NCBI RefSeq assembly: GCF_000378405.1
Contig: NZ_KB899636.1
Location: 1,645,405 to 1,709,404, forward strand
Reading direction: 5' to 3'
Origin: Succinimonas amylolytica DSM 2873
GTDB taxonomy: Bacteria; Pseudomonadota; Gammaproteobacteria; Enterobacterales; Succinivibrionaceae
Length of the DNA stretch: 64,000 nucleotides
Made by a program: the position numbers and the translations under genes. Under the pieces are notes generated by a model. That model worked only from the letters and a program-made list of their open reading frames with translations, did not search any database and was not told the DNA's origin. Position 1 is the first letter of the stretch, and each line of letters starts with the position of its first letter. Of this stretch, positions 46,211 to 56,443 are shown piece by piece.

Positions 46211-47515
46211 ATGCAAGTTTCTATTGAAGCTTCCGAAGGTTTAAACCGCCAGTTGAAGGTAACCATTCCTTCAGAGGATTACAAAAAGGCACGTCAGAAG
46301 GAATTCGTGATGATTTCCCGGAATCGCAAGTTCCCCGGGTTCCGTTCTGGTCACGTTCCGGCAAACATCATTGAGCGTGATTACGGTGCCGAGATTGCTG
46401 AGAGAACCCTCAGCAGTCTCATTAACAAGTCTGTTTATCCGGCTATGGTGCAGAGCAAGATTGCTAACATTGAAGGGGACAGTATTCCGGTGGTAGGCAA
46501 TATCACCAACAACGGTCCGGATCAGGATCTGGTCTACACCCTGGATATCGAGGTTAAGCCTGAAGTTAACCTTGAGAAGGATCTTGCCACTGTTGACGTT
46601 GAAAAGGTTGAAGGCGAAATCGGTGACGCTGATTTGGAACAGATGATTACCAATCTGAGACGTCAGTCCGGCAAGTGGGTTGAGAATGCCGACAAGGTGG
46701 CTGCCAAGGATGACCGTGTAGAGCTTACCTACGAGGGATTTATCGATGGCAACGCCTTTGAGGGCGGCAAGGCTTCCGGCTATCCTTTGATTCTCGGTGC
46801 CGGCAGAATGATTCCCGGATTTGAGGATCAGATTATCGGGCATAAGGCTGGCGATGAATTTGATATCAATGTAACTTTCCCTGAGGACTACGGAAACAAG
46901 GATCTTGCCGGCAAGGCCGCTGTTTTCAAGTCCAAGCTGGAGAAGGTGTCCGAGAATCAGCTTCCGGAGCTGGATGAAAAGTTCATTTCATTCTACAGTG
47001 ATACTGCCAAGACCGAGGAAGAGTTCCGTGCTGAAGTTCGCAAGAACATGGAGCGCGAACTGAGCAAGCTCGTTAACGGTGCCAACGTCAAAACCGTTAT
47101 TGAAAAGCTGGTCAGCGAATTTGGCGGCTTTGAAGTTCCGTCCAGACTGGTTTCCCAGCATGTTTCCAATGCCAAGAAGGAATATGAGAAGAGAAACAGA
47201 TCTCTTCCTGCCGATGAGGTTATTGAGAATAACGTTAAGCGGGGACTTACCACCAGATACGTTATTGATGCGTTTGTATCAAAGTACGGCATCAAGCTGG
47301 ATCAGAAGGCTGTTGAATCCTACATTGACATGATTGCTTCTGCCTATGACAGCTCTGAAGAATACAAGAAGGCTGTTATGAACAACAAGCAGATGTATTC
47401 TCAGTTTGCTGATCTGTCCTTCCAGAAGCAGATTGCCGATTTCTTCTTTGAGCACGCCAAGCTGAACGTTATCAAGAAGAGCTTTACCGAGCTCGTTGGT
47501 CAGAACCTGGTTTAA
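46211..47515 (+). CDS. tig: Trigger factor, ribosome-bound chaperone and prolyl isomerase
   Basis: 434 residues, full length. N-terminal ribosome-binding domain MQVSIEASEGLNRQLKVTIP with the NRKFPGFRSGHVP signature near 40 (the family has GFRxGKVP; here GH). FKBP-type isomerase domain near 150-240 (DRVELTYEGFIDGNAFEGG, MIPGFEDQIIGHKAGDEFDI). C-terminal arms follow. Located just before clpP-clpX in the usual gammaproteobacterial order, with its own promoter and terminator. Codon use fits strong expression. Confidence 0.96.
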   Translation: MQVSIEASEGLNRQLKVTIPSEDYKKARQKEFVMISRNRKFPGFRSGHVPANIIERDYGAEIAERTLSSLINKSVYPAMVQSKIANIEGDSIPVVGNITNNGPDQDLVYTLDIEVKPEVNLEKDLATVDVEKVEGEIGDADLEQMITNLRRQSGKWVENADKVAAKDDRVELTYEGFIDGNAFEGGKASGYPLILGAGRMIPGFEDQIIGHKAGDEFDINVTFPEDYGNKDLAGKAAVFKSKLEKVSENQLPELDEKFISFYSDTAKTEEEFRAEVRKNMERELSKLVNGANVKTVIEKLVSEFGGFEVPSRLVSQHVSNAKKEYEKRNRSLPADEVIENNVKRGLTTRYVIDAFVSKYGIKLDQKAVESYIDMIASAYDSSEEYKKAVMNNKQMYSQFADLSFQKQIADFFFEHAKLNVIKKSFTELVGQNLV

Positions 47516-47558
47516 TCAGGTTTTTCCGGAGCCGTACCGGACTCCGGGCAGATAGCAG

Positions 47559-47592
47559 AACCTGCTGGAATTGTCTCCGGCAGGTTTTTTCT
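47559..47592 (+). terminator. Rho-independent terminator of tig
   Basis: AACCTGCTGGA (47559-47569) pairs with TCCGGCAGGTT (47576-47586) with one G-T pair, then a T run to 47589. Confidence 0.92.
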
Positions 47593-47798
47593 TTTCAGAA
47601 CTGTACCCGGAACCTCCCCAAGAGCTGCCACCTGCCTTCTCCTGGATCTGTTGCCTGTTTCATTTACCGATCTTGTTCCTGCGCGGTTCGGGGCGTTTCA
47701 CATCATAAAATTGTCAGCTTTTTATCGCCAATCTTCCTGTAAAATGGTAAAATCCGCTAATTGATTACATGGCAAGTTAATTTTTGGATGAAGACAGC

Positions 47799-48422
47799 AT
47801 GTCATTTGAAAGCAGTACCGGCAGCCTTGCTGAAAAGGCAGCATTGATTCCTTATGTTATTGAACAGACCGCAAAGGGCGAAAGATCGTACGATATCTAT
47901 TCCCGTCTTTTAAAGGAAAGGATAGTGTTTCTGGTCGGCGAGGTTGAGGATCACATGGCAAATCTGGTGGTGGCTCAGCTTCTGTTCCTGGAATCGGAAG
48001 ACCCGGACAAGGATATTTATCTCTACATAAATTCCCCCGGCGGTGTGGTAACTGCCGGAATGAGCGTGTATGATACCATGCAGTTTATCAAGCCTGATGT
48101 ATGTACCCTCTGTCTGGGACAGGCCTGTTCCATGGGTTCCTTCCTTCTGGCAGCCGGTGCTCCGGGAAAGAGATATTCTCTTCCCAGTTCCAGGATTATG
48201 ATTCATCAGGTTCTGGGCGGTTTCAAGGGACAGGCTTCGGATATTGAAATCCATGCCCGGGAGACTCTCCGCATCAAGGAGGAAATGAACAAGAAGCTGT
48301 CCTTCCATACTGGCCGCAGCTATGAGGAAGTAGTTCAGGCCACCGACAGAGATAATTTCATGTCTGCCGAGGAAGCCAGAAATTTTGGTCTTATTGACGA
48401 GGTCTTGACGAAGCGTCCGTAA
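47799..48422 (+). CDS. clpP: ATP-dependent Clp protease proteolytic subunit
   Basis: 207 residues from ATG 47799; a TTG at 47784 would add five. The catalytic triad is present: Ser in GQACSMGSF (about 105), His in RIMIHQ (about 130) and Asp in ATDRDNFM (about 180). [20 protein letters not shown] is invariant text. IHQVLGG replaces the common IHQPLGG. It forms the tetradecameric chamber fed by ClpX, encoded next. Confidence 0.96.
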   Translation: MSFESSTGSLAEKAALIPYVIEQTAKGERSYDIYSRLLKERIVFLVGEVEDHMANLVVAQLLFLESEDPDKDIYLYINSPGGVVTAGMSVYDTMQFIKPDVCTLCLGQACSMGSFLLAAGAPGKRYSLPSSRIMIHQVLGGFKGQASDIEIHARETLRIKEEMNKKLSFHTGRSYEEVVQATDRDNFMSAEEARNFGLIDEVLTKRP

Positions 48423-48478
48423 GAAAGAGAGGCATCATCCAAAGAAGGTTACAGAACAGGAAGACACAGGAAATTTAA

Positions 48479-49780
48479 ATGGCAGGAAATAAGAAAGACG
48501 GCACCGCTGGCGGAGGGACCAAGACTCTGCATTGTTCCTTCTGCAACAAGTCCCAGTATGAAGTGGCGCGGCTTATTAAGGGCGGAGACGACGTTTATAT
48601 CTGCAATGAGTGCGTTGATCTCTGCAATGACATTATTTCTAAGGATCAGAAGAAAAAACAGAACGAGAAGACCGATTACCTTGAGGATCTGAAGAAGCTG
48701 CCTACTCCGCGGGAGCTTAAGGCCCATCTGGATGAGTATGTTATCGGGCAGGAAAAAGCCAAGAAGATTCTGTCCGTAGCCGTATACAACCATTACAAGC
48801 GTCAGCTGGTGGGAGACGAATATGACGGCGTGGAGCTGGGCAAGTCCAACATTCTGCTTATCGGTCCTACCGGTTCCGGCAAAACGCTTCTGGCTCAGAC
48901 CCTGGCGCGTTTTCTGAATGTGCCTTTTGCCATGGCAGATGCCACTACTCTTACTGAGGCCGGCTATGTGGGCGAGGATGTGGAGAATATTATCCAGAAG
49001 CTTCTGCAGAACTGCGATTATGATGTGCAGAAGGCCCAGAAGGGCATTGTGTTCATTGATGAAATCGACAAGATTGCCCGCAAGTCCGAGAATCCCTCCA
49101 TTACCCGCGATGTCAGCGGCGAAGGCGTGCAGCAGGCTCTGCTGAAGCTGATTGAAGGCACTATCGCTTCTGTACCTCCGCAGGGCGGCAGAAAGCATCC
49201 GCAGCAGGATTTTGTACAGGTTGATACCTCTAAGATTCTCTTTATCTGCGGCGGTGCTTTTGCCGGTATCGACAAAATTGTGGAGCGCCGTGTGCAGAAG
49301 AATTCCGGTATCGGCTTCGGAGCTGAGGTGTTCGGGGAGAGCAACAAGCTCACTCTTTCGGAGCGTATTGAAGCCGTGGAGCCGGATGATCTGAGCAAGT
49401 TCGGCATTATTCCCGAGCTTATCGGCCGTCTTCCGGTCATTGCTTCTCTGGACGAACTGGACAAGGATGCGCTGGTAACCATTCTGAGAGCCCCTAAAAA
49501 TGCCCTTACCAGGCAGTATGAAGCCATGTTCAAGCTGGGCAAGGTGAAGCTGGAGTTTACCGACGACGCTCTGGAGGCTATGGCCGACAAGGCTATTGAG
49601 AGACATACCGGTGCCCGCGGACTCCGGTCCATTATGGAGGGAATTCTTCTGGATACCATGTATGAGCTTCCTTCAAACAGCGATGTGGCCAAGGTTATTA
49701 TCAATAAGGACGTGATAGAGGGGCGTGATCCTATTCTGGTTTACGATTCCCAGCTTCTCAGTACCGGATCCGGATCCTGA
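48479..49780 (+). CDS. clpX: ATP-dependent Clp protease ATPase subunit
   Basis: 433 residues. The N-terminal zinc domain has four cysteines ([20 protein letters not shown]). The AAA+ module has [16 protein letters not shown] near 130, [14 protein letters not shown] near 190 and the sensor [12 protein letters not shown] near 370. The ClpP-binding loop IGFGAEVFG replaces IGF. It unfolds substrates and feeds them to ClpP. The lon gene that often follows is missing: the next gene is MmcQ-like. Confidence 0.96.
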   Translation: MAGNKKDGTAGGGTKTLHCSFCNKSQYEVARLIKGGDDVYICNECVDLCNDIISKDQKKKQNEKTDYLEDLKKLPTPRELKAHLDEYVIGQEKAKKILSVAVYNHYKRQLVGDEYDGVELGKSNILLIGPTGSGKTLLAQTLARFLNVPFAMADATTLTEAGYVGEDVENIIQKLLQNCDYDVQKAQKGIVFIDEIDKIARKSENPSITRDVSGEGVQQALLKLIEGTIASVPPQGGRKHPQQDFVQVDTSKILFICGGAFAGIDKIVERRVQKNSGIGFGAEVFGESNKLTLSERIEAVEPDDLSKFGIIPELIGRLPVIASLDELDKDALVTILRAPKNALTRQYEAMFKLGKVKLEFTDDALEAMADKAIERHTGARGLRSIMEGILLDTMYELPSNSDVAKVIINKDVIEGRDPILVYDSQLLSTGSGS

Positions 49781-49807
49781 TACTGTTCCGGAAGGCTGCT
49801 TTAGAAG

Positions 49808-49831
49808 ACTCCTGCTTAGGCAGGAGTTTTT
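49808..49831 (+). terminator. Rho-independent terminator of clpPX
   Basis: ACTCCTGC (49808-49815) pairs with GCAGGAGT (49820-49827) around TTAG, then a T run. Confidence 0.93.
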
Positions 49832-49906
49832 GCATTAATGAGCTGCCTCATGGAATAGCTGGAGTCCGGGCGGAAACTAATGTGAAACGCAATAATGGAG
49901 CAGGAT

Positions 49907-50584
49907 ATGGACGATATGGTCAGTACCGTTTTTCAGAGGAGACGCTTTATTCCGGAAGCTTTGGAAAAATTCGGCTTCAGAAAAACCTCCCGGGGGTATG
50001 AGTTCAGTTCCGGTATTATGGACGGCGCTTTTCAGGTACAGATTCTGATTACCTCTGGAGGAGTGCTGTCAGTAATGGTAACAGATACCCTGACCGGCGA
50101 GGAGTATGTCCCGCTTCGGGCTTCAGGCTTCAGCGGTGCTTATGTCAGTGCCGTGCGGGAGGCCCTGGGGACTCTGCTCCGGCAGATTGCATCTGCGTGC
50201 ACCCGGGAGGTTCTTTTTGTATCGGAGCAGGCGAATCGTATTTCCGGGCTGATTTTCGGGAGGTACGGGATAAGTCCGGATTTTCCCTGGGATAAAAGTC
50301 AGTATCAGAGCTATGGAGTGTATCGCCATCATGATACCGGAAAATGGTTTGCCCTGATTATGAATGTCAGACGGGAGGTGCTTTTCAGGGACGGATCGGC
50401 GGAAAGGCAGGATATCATCAACCTTAAGGCGGGGGCGGAACGCTCCCGGGAGCTTTCCAGGCATCCCGCAATTCTTCCGGGATATCACATGAATCATAAG
50501 AACTGGGTTTCGGTGCTGCTGAATGACCAGCTTGCGGATGAGGATGTTATGAGCCTGGTTGCAGCAAGCTTTGATCTGACCTGA
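49907..50584 (+). CDS. MmcQ/YjbR-family protein
   Basis: 225 residues from ATG 49907, which has GGAG six bases upstream; an ATG at 49895 is in frame. The C-terminal half carries the MmcQ/YjbR (DUF419) pattern: YRHHDTGKWFALIMNV, INLKAGAERSRELSRHP, ILPGYHMNHKNWVSVLLND and a C-terminal LVAASFDLT. Family members have a CyaY-like fold, bind DNA or act with small ligands, and have no firmly established role. The N-terminal 110 residues are an extra domain often seen in longer members. Confidence 0.85.
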   Translation: MDDMVSTVFQRRRFIPEALEKFGFRKTSRGYEFSSGIMDGAFQVQILITSGGVLSVMVTDTLTGEEYVPLRASGFSGAYVSAVREALGTLLRQIASACTREVLFVSEQANRISGLIFGRYGISPDFPWDKSQYQSYGVYRHHDTGKWFALIMNVRREVLFRDGSAERQDIINLKAGAERSRELSRHPAILPGYHMNHKNWVSVLLNDQLADEDVMSLVAASFDLT

Positions 50585-50608
50585 TTTATACCGGATCCGG
50601 GGATGGCC

Positions 50609-51058
50609 TTACCGGTATTCCCGGGAAAACGCGAAGTCCGGACCGTTTCCGCACTGCCTTGCCGTAACTTTGGTATAGACCAGTTTGCGGCCGTACTTTT
50701 GGCGATGCCCGTAAATCCTGAGCTCCGTAATACAGATTATACCCTCCGTTCCGTCGGAATAGCTGGCGGCAGCCTGGCATTCTCCTTGATACTGTGTCTC
50801 GGAGCTTTTTCTGCTTTCCCGGCAGTTCATATTGTCGATGCCGGTGATACGGAGCGGCGATCCGTTCTGCGACAGGTTTTCGTTGACCAGTTCTTCCACC
50901 CGGTGGCCGAGGCCGGTTTCAGTCGCGTTAAAGACCTCCATGCCTGTGTTCACCACGATTCCCAGAGAGAAAATGATGAAAGCGGCGTACATGAGGATGA
51001 CTGGTTCCCCCCATAGCCCCCGCCAGCCTGGCTTTTTTCTGTTCCTGCTGTATCTCAT
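50609..51058 (-). CDS. Possible small single-span membrane protein
   Basis: 149 residues. One membrane segment, PVILMYAAFIIFSLGIVVNTG (about 19-39), then an extracytoplasmic part with four cysteines (MNCRES, GECQAA, IICITE, RQCGNG) that could form disulfides, and a basic tail. A plus-strand frame overlaps most of it (50603-51016) but lacks such order. No family recognised; ribosome site unclear. Confidence 0.42.
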   Translation of the reverse strand: MRYSRNRKKPGWRGLWGEPVILMYAAFIIFSLGIVVNTGMEVFNATETGLGHRVEELVNENLSQNGSPLRITGIDNMNCRESRKSSETQYQGECQAAASYSDGTEGIICITELRIYGHRQKYGRKLVYTKVTARQCGNGPDFAFSREYR

Positions 51059-51471
51059 TCTGGTGTTTATCCTGCTATCTTAAGGATAAGGATTGTTAAG
51101 GGCGGCGTAATGCATAAAACATTTTCTCCGGAGTTCGTTTTCCGGGGCCGGTTCCTGCTTTAGGGGGATTCTAGCAGAAATGCGCGTTTCCGGCATGATG
51201 TGATGTGACCTGGAGGTATCTCGCAGGAGAGAGGCTTATGAGTGAACCGGCAGCTTTTTAGGTGCCGCAGGGCGCTGCGAACTGAAATCCCGGAACCGGA
51301 ATAGTTTTCTCCGGCGGATAATTTTTAGCAGATTCAATAATTATCATACCGGTCCGGCGCTTTTCTTGACTATTCGGAAATCCTCTTTATTATGATTTCT
51401 GAGAGATGATTTTTAACACGCCGGCCCTGACAGCGCCGGCAGTATAAGGGCGCAGTGCCGGAGCTCTTTTT
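51059..51471. other. Upstream region of the srf operon
   Basis: 413 bases with no convincing gene. It ends with the promoter at 51366-51393 and a roughly 70-base leader. GGAG lies about nine bases before the first ATG of the operon. Confidence 0.5.
51366..51393 (+). promoter_or_regulatory. Sigma70-like promoter of the srf operon
   Basis: TTGACT (51366-51371) and TATTAT (51388-51393) are 16 bases apart, each one base from consensus. The start would be near 51400, about 70 bases before the first gene. No other good promoter is visible within the 12 kb operon, consistent with one transcript. Confidence 0.65.
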
Positions 51472-53361
51472 ATGGACAGCAGCGATGTAAATTTTCTTAG
51501 AAGGTACGAAAAAAGCAGATATCTCAGTGTCGGAGAACAGGGACACAGCGTCAGAAAGATTCAGTCTCAGCTTCTCAAAGGGATTTGCGATACTCTTCTT
51601 GTATCTGAACCGGACAGTGTGAAGCTTCACTTCAGGCAGCTCTTTGCCGTTCAGAACGAGAATGCCGACTATATCAGCGTTTTCATACCTGAGGCTGTTC
51701 CTGATATCAAATCTGTAATGTGTCTGTCCGAGCTTCCGCCAGACAGACAGGATGAGGTGAAACGGCAGGTGGCCTATGATTTTTCATATCTTGCTGCCAG
51801 AGCCCGGAAGCTTATTGCCACCCGTCCCAAGCCGGACAAAATGATCTTCCTGCGTTTTTTTTACAATTCCGATTTTGCCGGAGGGCTGGGAGCCTTTCTG
51901 CACCTTCCTGACTCCGATGACTGTATTTTTATTGTAAACGGCCGGATTCCGGTAGTGGCCCTTTACGGCTACAGAATCAATCCCTACCGCAGAATCGGCG
52001 GCGGCAGTGCGGAAGTGGCGGACGGCGTTCCGGAGGCAGAGACTGATCAGGACTGGCGGTTTCATCACCCTCTGGACAGCTTTGTGCCGGATAATGGCGA
52101 GGACGGCGGGTACCGTTCCCTGAATTATGACTGGAGCGATCGGGTTACCGCGGAACATCTGATATCAGAAAACACCGTCCCGGGAAGCCGCTTTCCGGAT
52201 CCCGCGGCGGACGCTCCGGAAAACGGCAGTGGGGGCGAAGTCCTGGCTGCTGCGGTTCCGGTATCCGAGTACGCTCCGGCCCCGGAGACTGCGGGAACGG
52301 CGGAATCTGACAGCTATGCTCCCGGAGAAAACAGCTTTCACGGGGTGCCGGATGCTGTACCGGAGTCCGGCAGTGACCATCCTGCCACCGGGGAGACCGG
52401 AAACAGCAATGGCGGAGAGGAAAGCTCCGTCCCAGGTTCTGATAAAACTGTCATCCCTCCCTTTGTCAAATGGCTGACGGTTTTTGTACTGGCGTGTCTG
52501 CTGATTCTTCTCCTTACGGTTATGCTGTGGTACGTTTCCCATCCCGGGAAGCCGCTTTATGAGATGCTTCCCTGGTACCGGGAGGCCCCGGTTCTGAACG
52601 GGAAACCCGGTTCCCGGGATCCGGAGACTCCGGCAGTTCTGCCGGGAGAGGCGGAAGGAGTTCCGATCCCGGTAACGCCTGAGACAGGTAGTGCTACGGG
52701 ACATTATACCGGAGACGCCGTTATTGCTCCGGATTCCCCGGATACCGGTAATAGCGAGGCCCGGAACGGAGAGTCCTCCGGCACCGCGGAAGGCGGGAAT
52801 TCCGCTCCCGGAAGCCAGGATCCTTCCCTCTACAATCCGGAATTCGATACCGGGAAGGGGGGAGCCGCACCGGGGGGTGATGACGATTCTCTGGAACCTA
52901 ATGCCGGGAACACCGGTATTTCCGGAGATACTGGCGGCACTCCTGCAGATCCCGACAGCGCAGGCAGCTCACCGGGGACCGGGGAATTCCGGGAGAACCT
53001 TGGCGGTTCCGGATCAGGAAGCCTTACTGAAGAACCGGGCGGTACGGAAAATCCCGGAAGCTACCTTAAGATTTCCTACCGGGATCTCGGACCTCTGGAG
53101 GAGGGCGGCAGAAGAGTGGCCTATACCGTTACCGATGAGAATAACAGCGTGCGCTGCTCGCTCCGGGGCCGTTTTTCCAGAATTGATAACGGCCGGGTGT
53201 TTTTTATTGACGAGAACATCAAAATCGGGAACGGGTGCGATCTGTCCTCCTTTCCGAAGGAGATGCTCTGCTATGACAGCGACGGTTCTTTCTGCCGGGC
53301 GATTCCCAGAAATAACGGCCAGAAGGGGTTTGTTCAGTATGTTAAATTATCCAAGGAATAG
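51472..53361 (+). CDS. SrfA-like single-span membrane protein
   Basis: 629 residues. A soluble N-terminal domain (1-235; SVRKIQSQLLKGICDTLLV, FVYF-type strands), a Glu/Pro/Gly/Ser-rich linker, one membrane segment near 330-355 (FVKWLTVFVLACLLILLLTV), a second long Gly/Pro/Thr-rich linker (365-525), and a C-terminal domain with four cysteines (VRCSLRGRF, GNGCDLSSF, MLCYDSDGSFCRAI). The layout and the Cys-rich end recall SrfA of the Salmonella srfABC cluster, and srfB and srfC follow. The assignment rests on architecture and position more than on sequence identity. Two bases before srfB. Confidence 0.6.
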   Translation: MDSSDVNFLRRYEKSRYLSVGEQGHSVRKIQSQLLKGICDTLLVSEPDSVKLHFRQLFAVQNENADYISVFIPEAVPDIKSVMCLSELPPDRQDEVKRQVAYDFSYLAARARKLIATRPKPDKMIFLRFFYNSDFAGGLGAFLHLPDSDDCIFIVNGRIPVVALYGYRINPYRRIGGGSAEVADGVPEAETDQDWRFHHPLDSFVPDNGEDGGYRSLNYDWSDRVTAEHLISENTVPGSRFPDPAADAPENGSGGEVLAAAVPVSEYAPAPETAGTAESDSYAPGENSFHGVPDAVPESGSDHPATGETGNSNGGEESSVPGSDKTVIPPFVKWLTVFVLACLLILLLTVMLWYVSHPGKPLYEMLPWYREAPVLNGKPGSRDPETPAVLPGEAEGVPIPVTPETGSATGHYTGDAVIAPDSPDTGNSEARNGESSGTAEGGNSAPGSQDPSLYNPEFDTGKGGAAPGGDDDSLEPNAGNTGISGDTGGTPADPDSAGSSPGTGEFRENLGGSGSGSLTEEPGGTENPGSYLKISYRDLGPLEEGGRRVAYTVTDENNSVRCSLRGRFSRIDNGRVFFIDENIKIGNGCDLSSFPKEMLCYDSDGSFCRAIPRNNGQKGFVQYVKLSKE

Positions 53362-53363
53362 TC

Positions 53364-56300
53364 ATGATACCTGAAATTCCAAAGTTTTCTGAAAATGACA
53401 GACTGGTTTTGTTCCAGAATACCGGGGTGCAGTTTCTGGATCTTGATCTGGATTTTTCTGACACGGATGCCCGGGATCGTCTGGAAACCTTTCAGTTTTC
53501 CCCGGAGATGCATCTGCTCCGGGCAGTCCGGGAGCTTTCCGGAGATGAGGTAATAAGCTCCCAGGATCGCGGCCGGCTTCTGGATCTGGTTACCCGGGCT
53601 TCCCTGCCTCCGGGAAATTTCGAGAAAATTCATCTGGAGGATGTTCTGAATGCTTTTGCGGGCCGCTGGGTGCCGCTTCCGTATTTTCTGGACAATTCCA
53701 GCGCTCCCTTAAACTGGTGCCGGGGCTATATAAAGCAGATCGCTGTAAACAGATACCGTCTGGTGCTGGCCTTTGATACCGCCACCAGCAGCGGAGATCA
53801 GTCCGGAAAGGGTTCCGAGAAGCATTATCTCAGTGATTCCGTGGTGTCAAGCGGCCTTTCCTACAGTCTGTGCGACCGGTTTGACCGGATTCTGGGCTTC
53901 CTGGAGGAAGGCTTTATGAAATCTCTTCTCGAAAAATACTGGAAGGATTTCATGAAGAGAAGCGAGAAGTCCCCCTCCAGGATTCAGACGGGTCTGACCT
54001 CCGGGATCTGGAAAGGGTTCTACCAGGCACTGCTGTTTGTGCTCCTGGACAGATCGGTCACCGGACGGCCTTTACCCCACGGAAAGAACCTTACCGGCTG
54101 CCCGCCCGTGGTGGTCAGACCCTTCTCCCGAAACGGAGAGGAGCCCATCGAGGTTACCATGGTGCTGGATATCGGAAATTCCCGGGTCTGCGGTCTTTTG
54201 CTGGAGGGACGGGACAGTCTCAAAAGCTCCTATTCCCTGGAGCTCCGGGATCTCTCCAGTCCCGAGCAGGTTTACCGCAATGCCTTTTCCAGCAGTGTGG
54301 AGTTTGCCAGTCCGTCGTTTTCACTGAAGTTTCCGGAGCTCGGATATCAGAATTTCGAATGGAATTCCCTGGTGCGTACCGGGAATGAGGCCATGCATCT
54401 TTCCTGGCTGCTCTCCGGAAACGAATCCCGTTCCGGCATGTCCAGCCCCAAAAGATACCTCTGGGATGAGGATCGTGCCAGATATGCCTGGATCTTCAAT
54501 CCCCATACGGATACCGACAATAAGCCGAACCTTCTGGAATCACGCATAGCCTCGCTGGTGAACGGTGCCGGGGTGCCGCTCTACCGCGAGCCGGATTCCT
54601 ATCCTGCCATGGAATCCGGTTTCAGCAGAAGCTCTCTTATGATGCTCCTTCTGATGGAAATCATCGCGCAGGCCGAGCAGCAGATAAACGGCATTGCCTC
54701 CCGGTGGAACGGCAAGCAGCGTGATACTCCGCGCATGCTCCGTAATATCATACTTACCGTGCCCCCCGGAATGCCTCTTGAGGAGGTGGCGATTTTCCGG
54801 AGACATCTGGAGGATGCCGTGGCAGTGTTCTGGCGGGCCATGAAGTGGGATCTGTCCGATCCCATGACACGGCCGGATTTTTCCTCCCAGTCTGTCTGGC
54901 CGCCGTATCCGGAGTGCGAGATCAAGTGGGACGAAGCTTTTTCCAGTCAGGCGGTATATCTTTACAACGAGGTTACCAGCAAGTACTCCGGGCACTGGGA
55001 GGATTTCTGGCGGGTCAACAGTCTTGAGGCCGTAAGAAATCCCGACTCCCCGGAAAAGAAAATTACCATCGCCACTGTGGACATTGGCGGCGGTACCACG
55101 GATTTTGTCATTAACGACTACCGTTACGGCGAGGGCGGCGGCATTATCCCCGGCCAGCGCTTTCATGAAAGCTTCAAGGTGGCCGGAGACGATCTCCTTC
55201 TGGATATCATTCAGACCTATGTTATTCCCTCCGTCCGGGCTTATCTGACGGGGCGGCTGGGTTTTTCCGAAAGCTTTGCCGAGGATTATATATTCGAGAA
55301 GCTGGGTTCGGAGCCCCATGATAATTCCGTGCAGCACTCCACCAGCAGGAAGCAGCTCACCCTGCAGGTACTCTGCCCCGTGGCGGTGGCCATTATTAAC
55401 TCCTATCAGGATTTCGGCACCGAAAAGTACCGGGATCTGGACGGGCGAACCTTCGGGCAGATTCTGAAGGATTCCGGCCGGGATCTCGGAAGCGACGAGA
55501 CATTTGCCAGGGTTGAGGCGTTTTTTTCCGATGAGCTCAGGAGAAAAAAGGACTCCCGGAGCATCTCTCTTCTGGATGTGGTGCTTAACATGGATATCCG
55601 GCTCCTTCATGAGCGTCTGGCTACCTGCAGCTCCCGCTATGATATCTGCAGCAAGGCGATTTCGTTTATTGCAGAGGTGATAAACCAGTATCGCTGCGAT
55701 ATCGTGCTTCTTTCGGGACATCCTTCCACCCTGCCCGGAATTGTTTCTGCTTTCAGAAACAAGGTGGATCTGACACCGTCACGTATTGTGCAGATGTCCT
55801 CCCTGCGGGTGGGAGACTGGTATCCCTTTGCTTCCGGCGGCCGGATCCGGGATCCCAAGACGGCGGTGGCCGTGGGAGCGATGATCGCCTATCTCAGCGA
55901 AATCTCCCAGGTAGAGAATTTTTATCTTAAGGTGGGATCCTGCAGACTGCGTTCCAATATCCGCTATATCGGCGCCCTGGATACCGGCGGCCGGATTCTG
56001 AATTCCTCGCTGTTCTATTCCGGAGTGGATTTGGAGGAGAACAGCTCCTACAAGTTCGAGAATTCCTTCCGGGTGAGCGGCAGAATGACCATCGGATCAA
56101 GGCCGGTAAAAATTGAGCGCTGGCCGGCAACGCCGCTTTACAAGCTGACCCTGGATGAGAAGCTTTCCCGCAGTATTGCCAATATCAGCGAGTCCTACAT
56201 CGAGCTCTGTCTGGATCGGGCCGAGAGCACTTCCGAGGATTCCGGGCGCTATCAGCAGGACCGGCTGGTTCTTAAGGATGTTACCCGGGTCAGAGGCTGC

Positions 56301-56441
56301 TCCGGCAGCACCCGGGACAGCATTGAGGTGATTACTGAAGGGGAGAATGCCAATGTGTTCCTGAAGCTCTGCACCCTTCCGGACAGCAAGCTGGGTGAGA
56401 ACGATTACTGGCTGGATAACGGCGTGGTTTGCAGGAGATAG
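53364..56441 (+). CDS. srfB: SrfB-family actin/Hsp70-fold ATPase
   Basis: 1025 residues, the usual SrfB length. An actin-like ATPase core is readable: phosphate-1 VTMVLDIGNSRVCGLLLEG near 264-282, phosphate-2 TIATVDIGGGTTDFVIND near 568-585, adenosine-motif-like VLLSGHPSTLPGIVSAF near 778, and PKTAVAVGAMIAY near 833. The N-terminal 250 residues are family-specific. SrfB (Pfam SrfB) has been linked to virulence and cytotoxicity in Salmonella and Xenorhabdus, but its biochemical role is not established. Soluble; no signal peptide. Only two bases after the preceding gene; its stop is followed by srfC after two bases. Confidence 0.85.
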   Translation: MIPEIPKFSENDRLVLFQNTGVQFLDLDLDFSDTDARDRLETFQFSPEMHLLRAVRELSGDEVISSQDRGRLLDLVTRASLPPGNFEKIHLEDVLNAFAGRWVPLPYFLDNSSAPLNWCRGYIKQIAVNRYRLVLAFDTATSSGDQSGKGSEKHYLSDSVVSSGLSYSLCDRFDRILGFLEEGFMKSLLEKYWKDFMKRSEKSPSRIQTGLTSGIWKGFYQALLFVLLDRSVTGRPLPHGKNLTGCPPVVVRPFSRNGEEPIEVTMVLDIGNSRVCGLLLEGRDSLKSSYSLELRDLSSPEQVYRNAFSSSVEFASPSFSLKFPELGYQNFEWNSLVRTGNEAMHLSWLLSGNESRSGMSSPKRYLWDEDRARYAWIFNPHTDTDNKPNLLESRIASLVNGAGVPLYREPDSYPAMESGFSRSSLMMLLLMEIIAQAEQQINGIASRWNGKQRDTPRMLRNIILTVPPGMPLEEVAIFRRHLEDAVAVFWRAMKWDLSDPMTRPDFSSQSVWPPYPECEIKWDEAFSSQAVYLYNEVTSKYSGHWEDFWRVNSLEAVRNPDSPEKKITIATVDIGGGTTDFVINDYRYGEGGGIIPGQRFHESFKVAGDDLLLDIIQTYVIPSVRAYLTGRLGFSESFAEDYIFEKLGSEPHDNSVQHSTSRKQLTLQVLCPVAVAIINSYQDFGTEKYRDLDGRTFGQILKDSGRDLGSDETFARVEAFFSDELRRKKDSRSISLLDVVLNMDIRLLHERLATCSSRYDICSKAISFIAEVINQYRCDIVLLSGHPSTLPGIVSAFRNKVDLTPSRIVQMSSLRVGDWYPFASGGRIRDPKTAVAVGAMIAYLSEISQVENFYLKVGSCRLRSNIRYIGALDTGGRILNSSLFYSGVDLEENSSYKFENSFRVSGRMTIGSRPVKIERWPATPLYKLTLDEKLSRSIANISESYIELCLDRAESTSEDSGRYQQDRLVLKDVTRVRGCSGSTRDSIEVITEGENANVFLKLCTLPDSKLGENDYWLDNGVVCRR

Positions 56442-56443
56442 CT

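Noticed and set aside
54540..55721. 393-codon minus-strand ORF opposite srfB
   Set aside because: Overlaps the ATPase core motifs of srfB and shows no domain.
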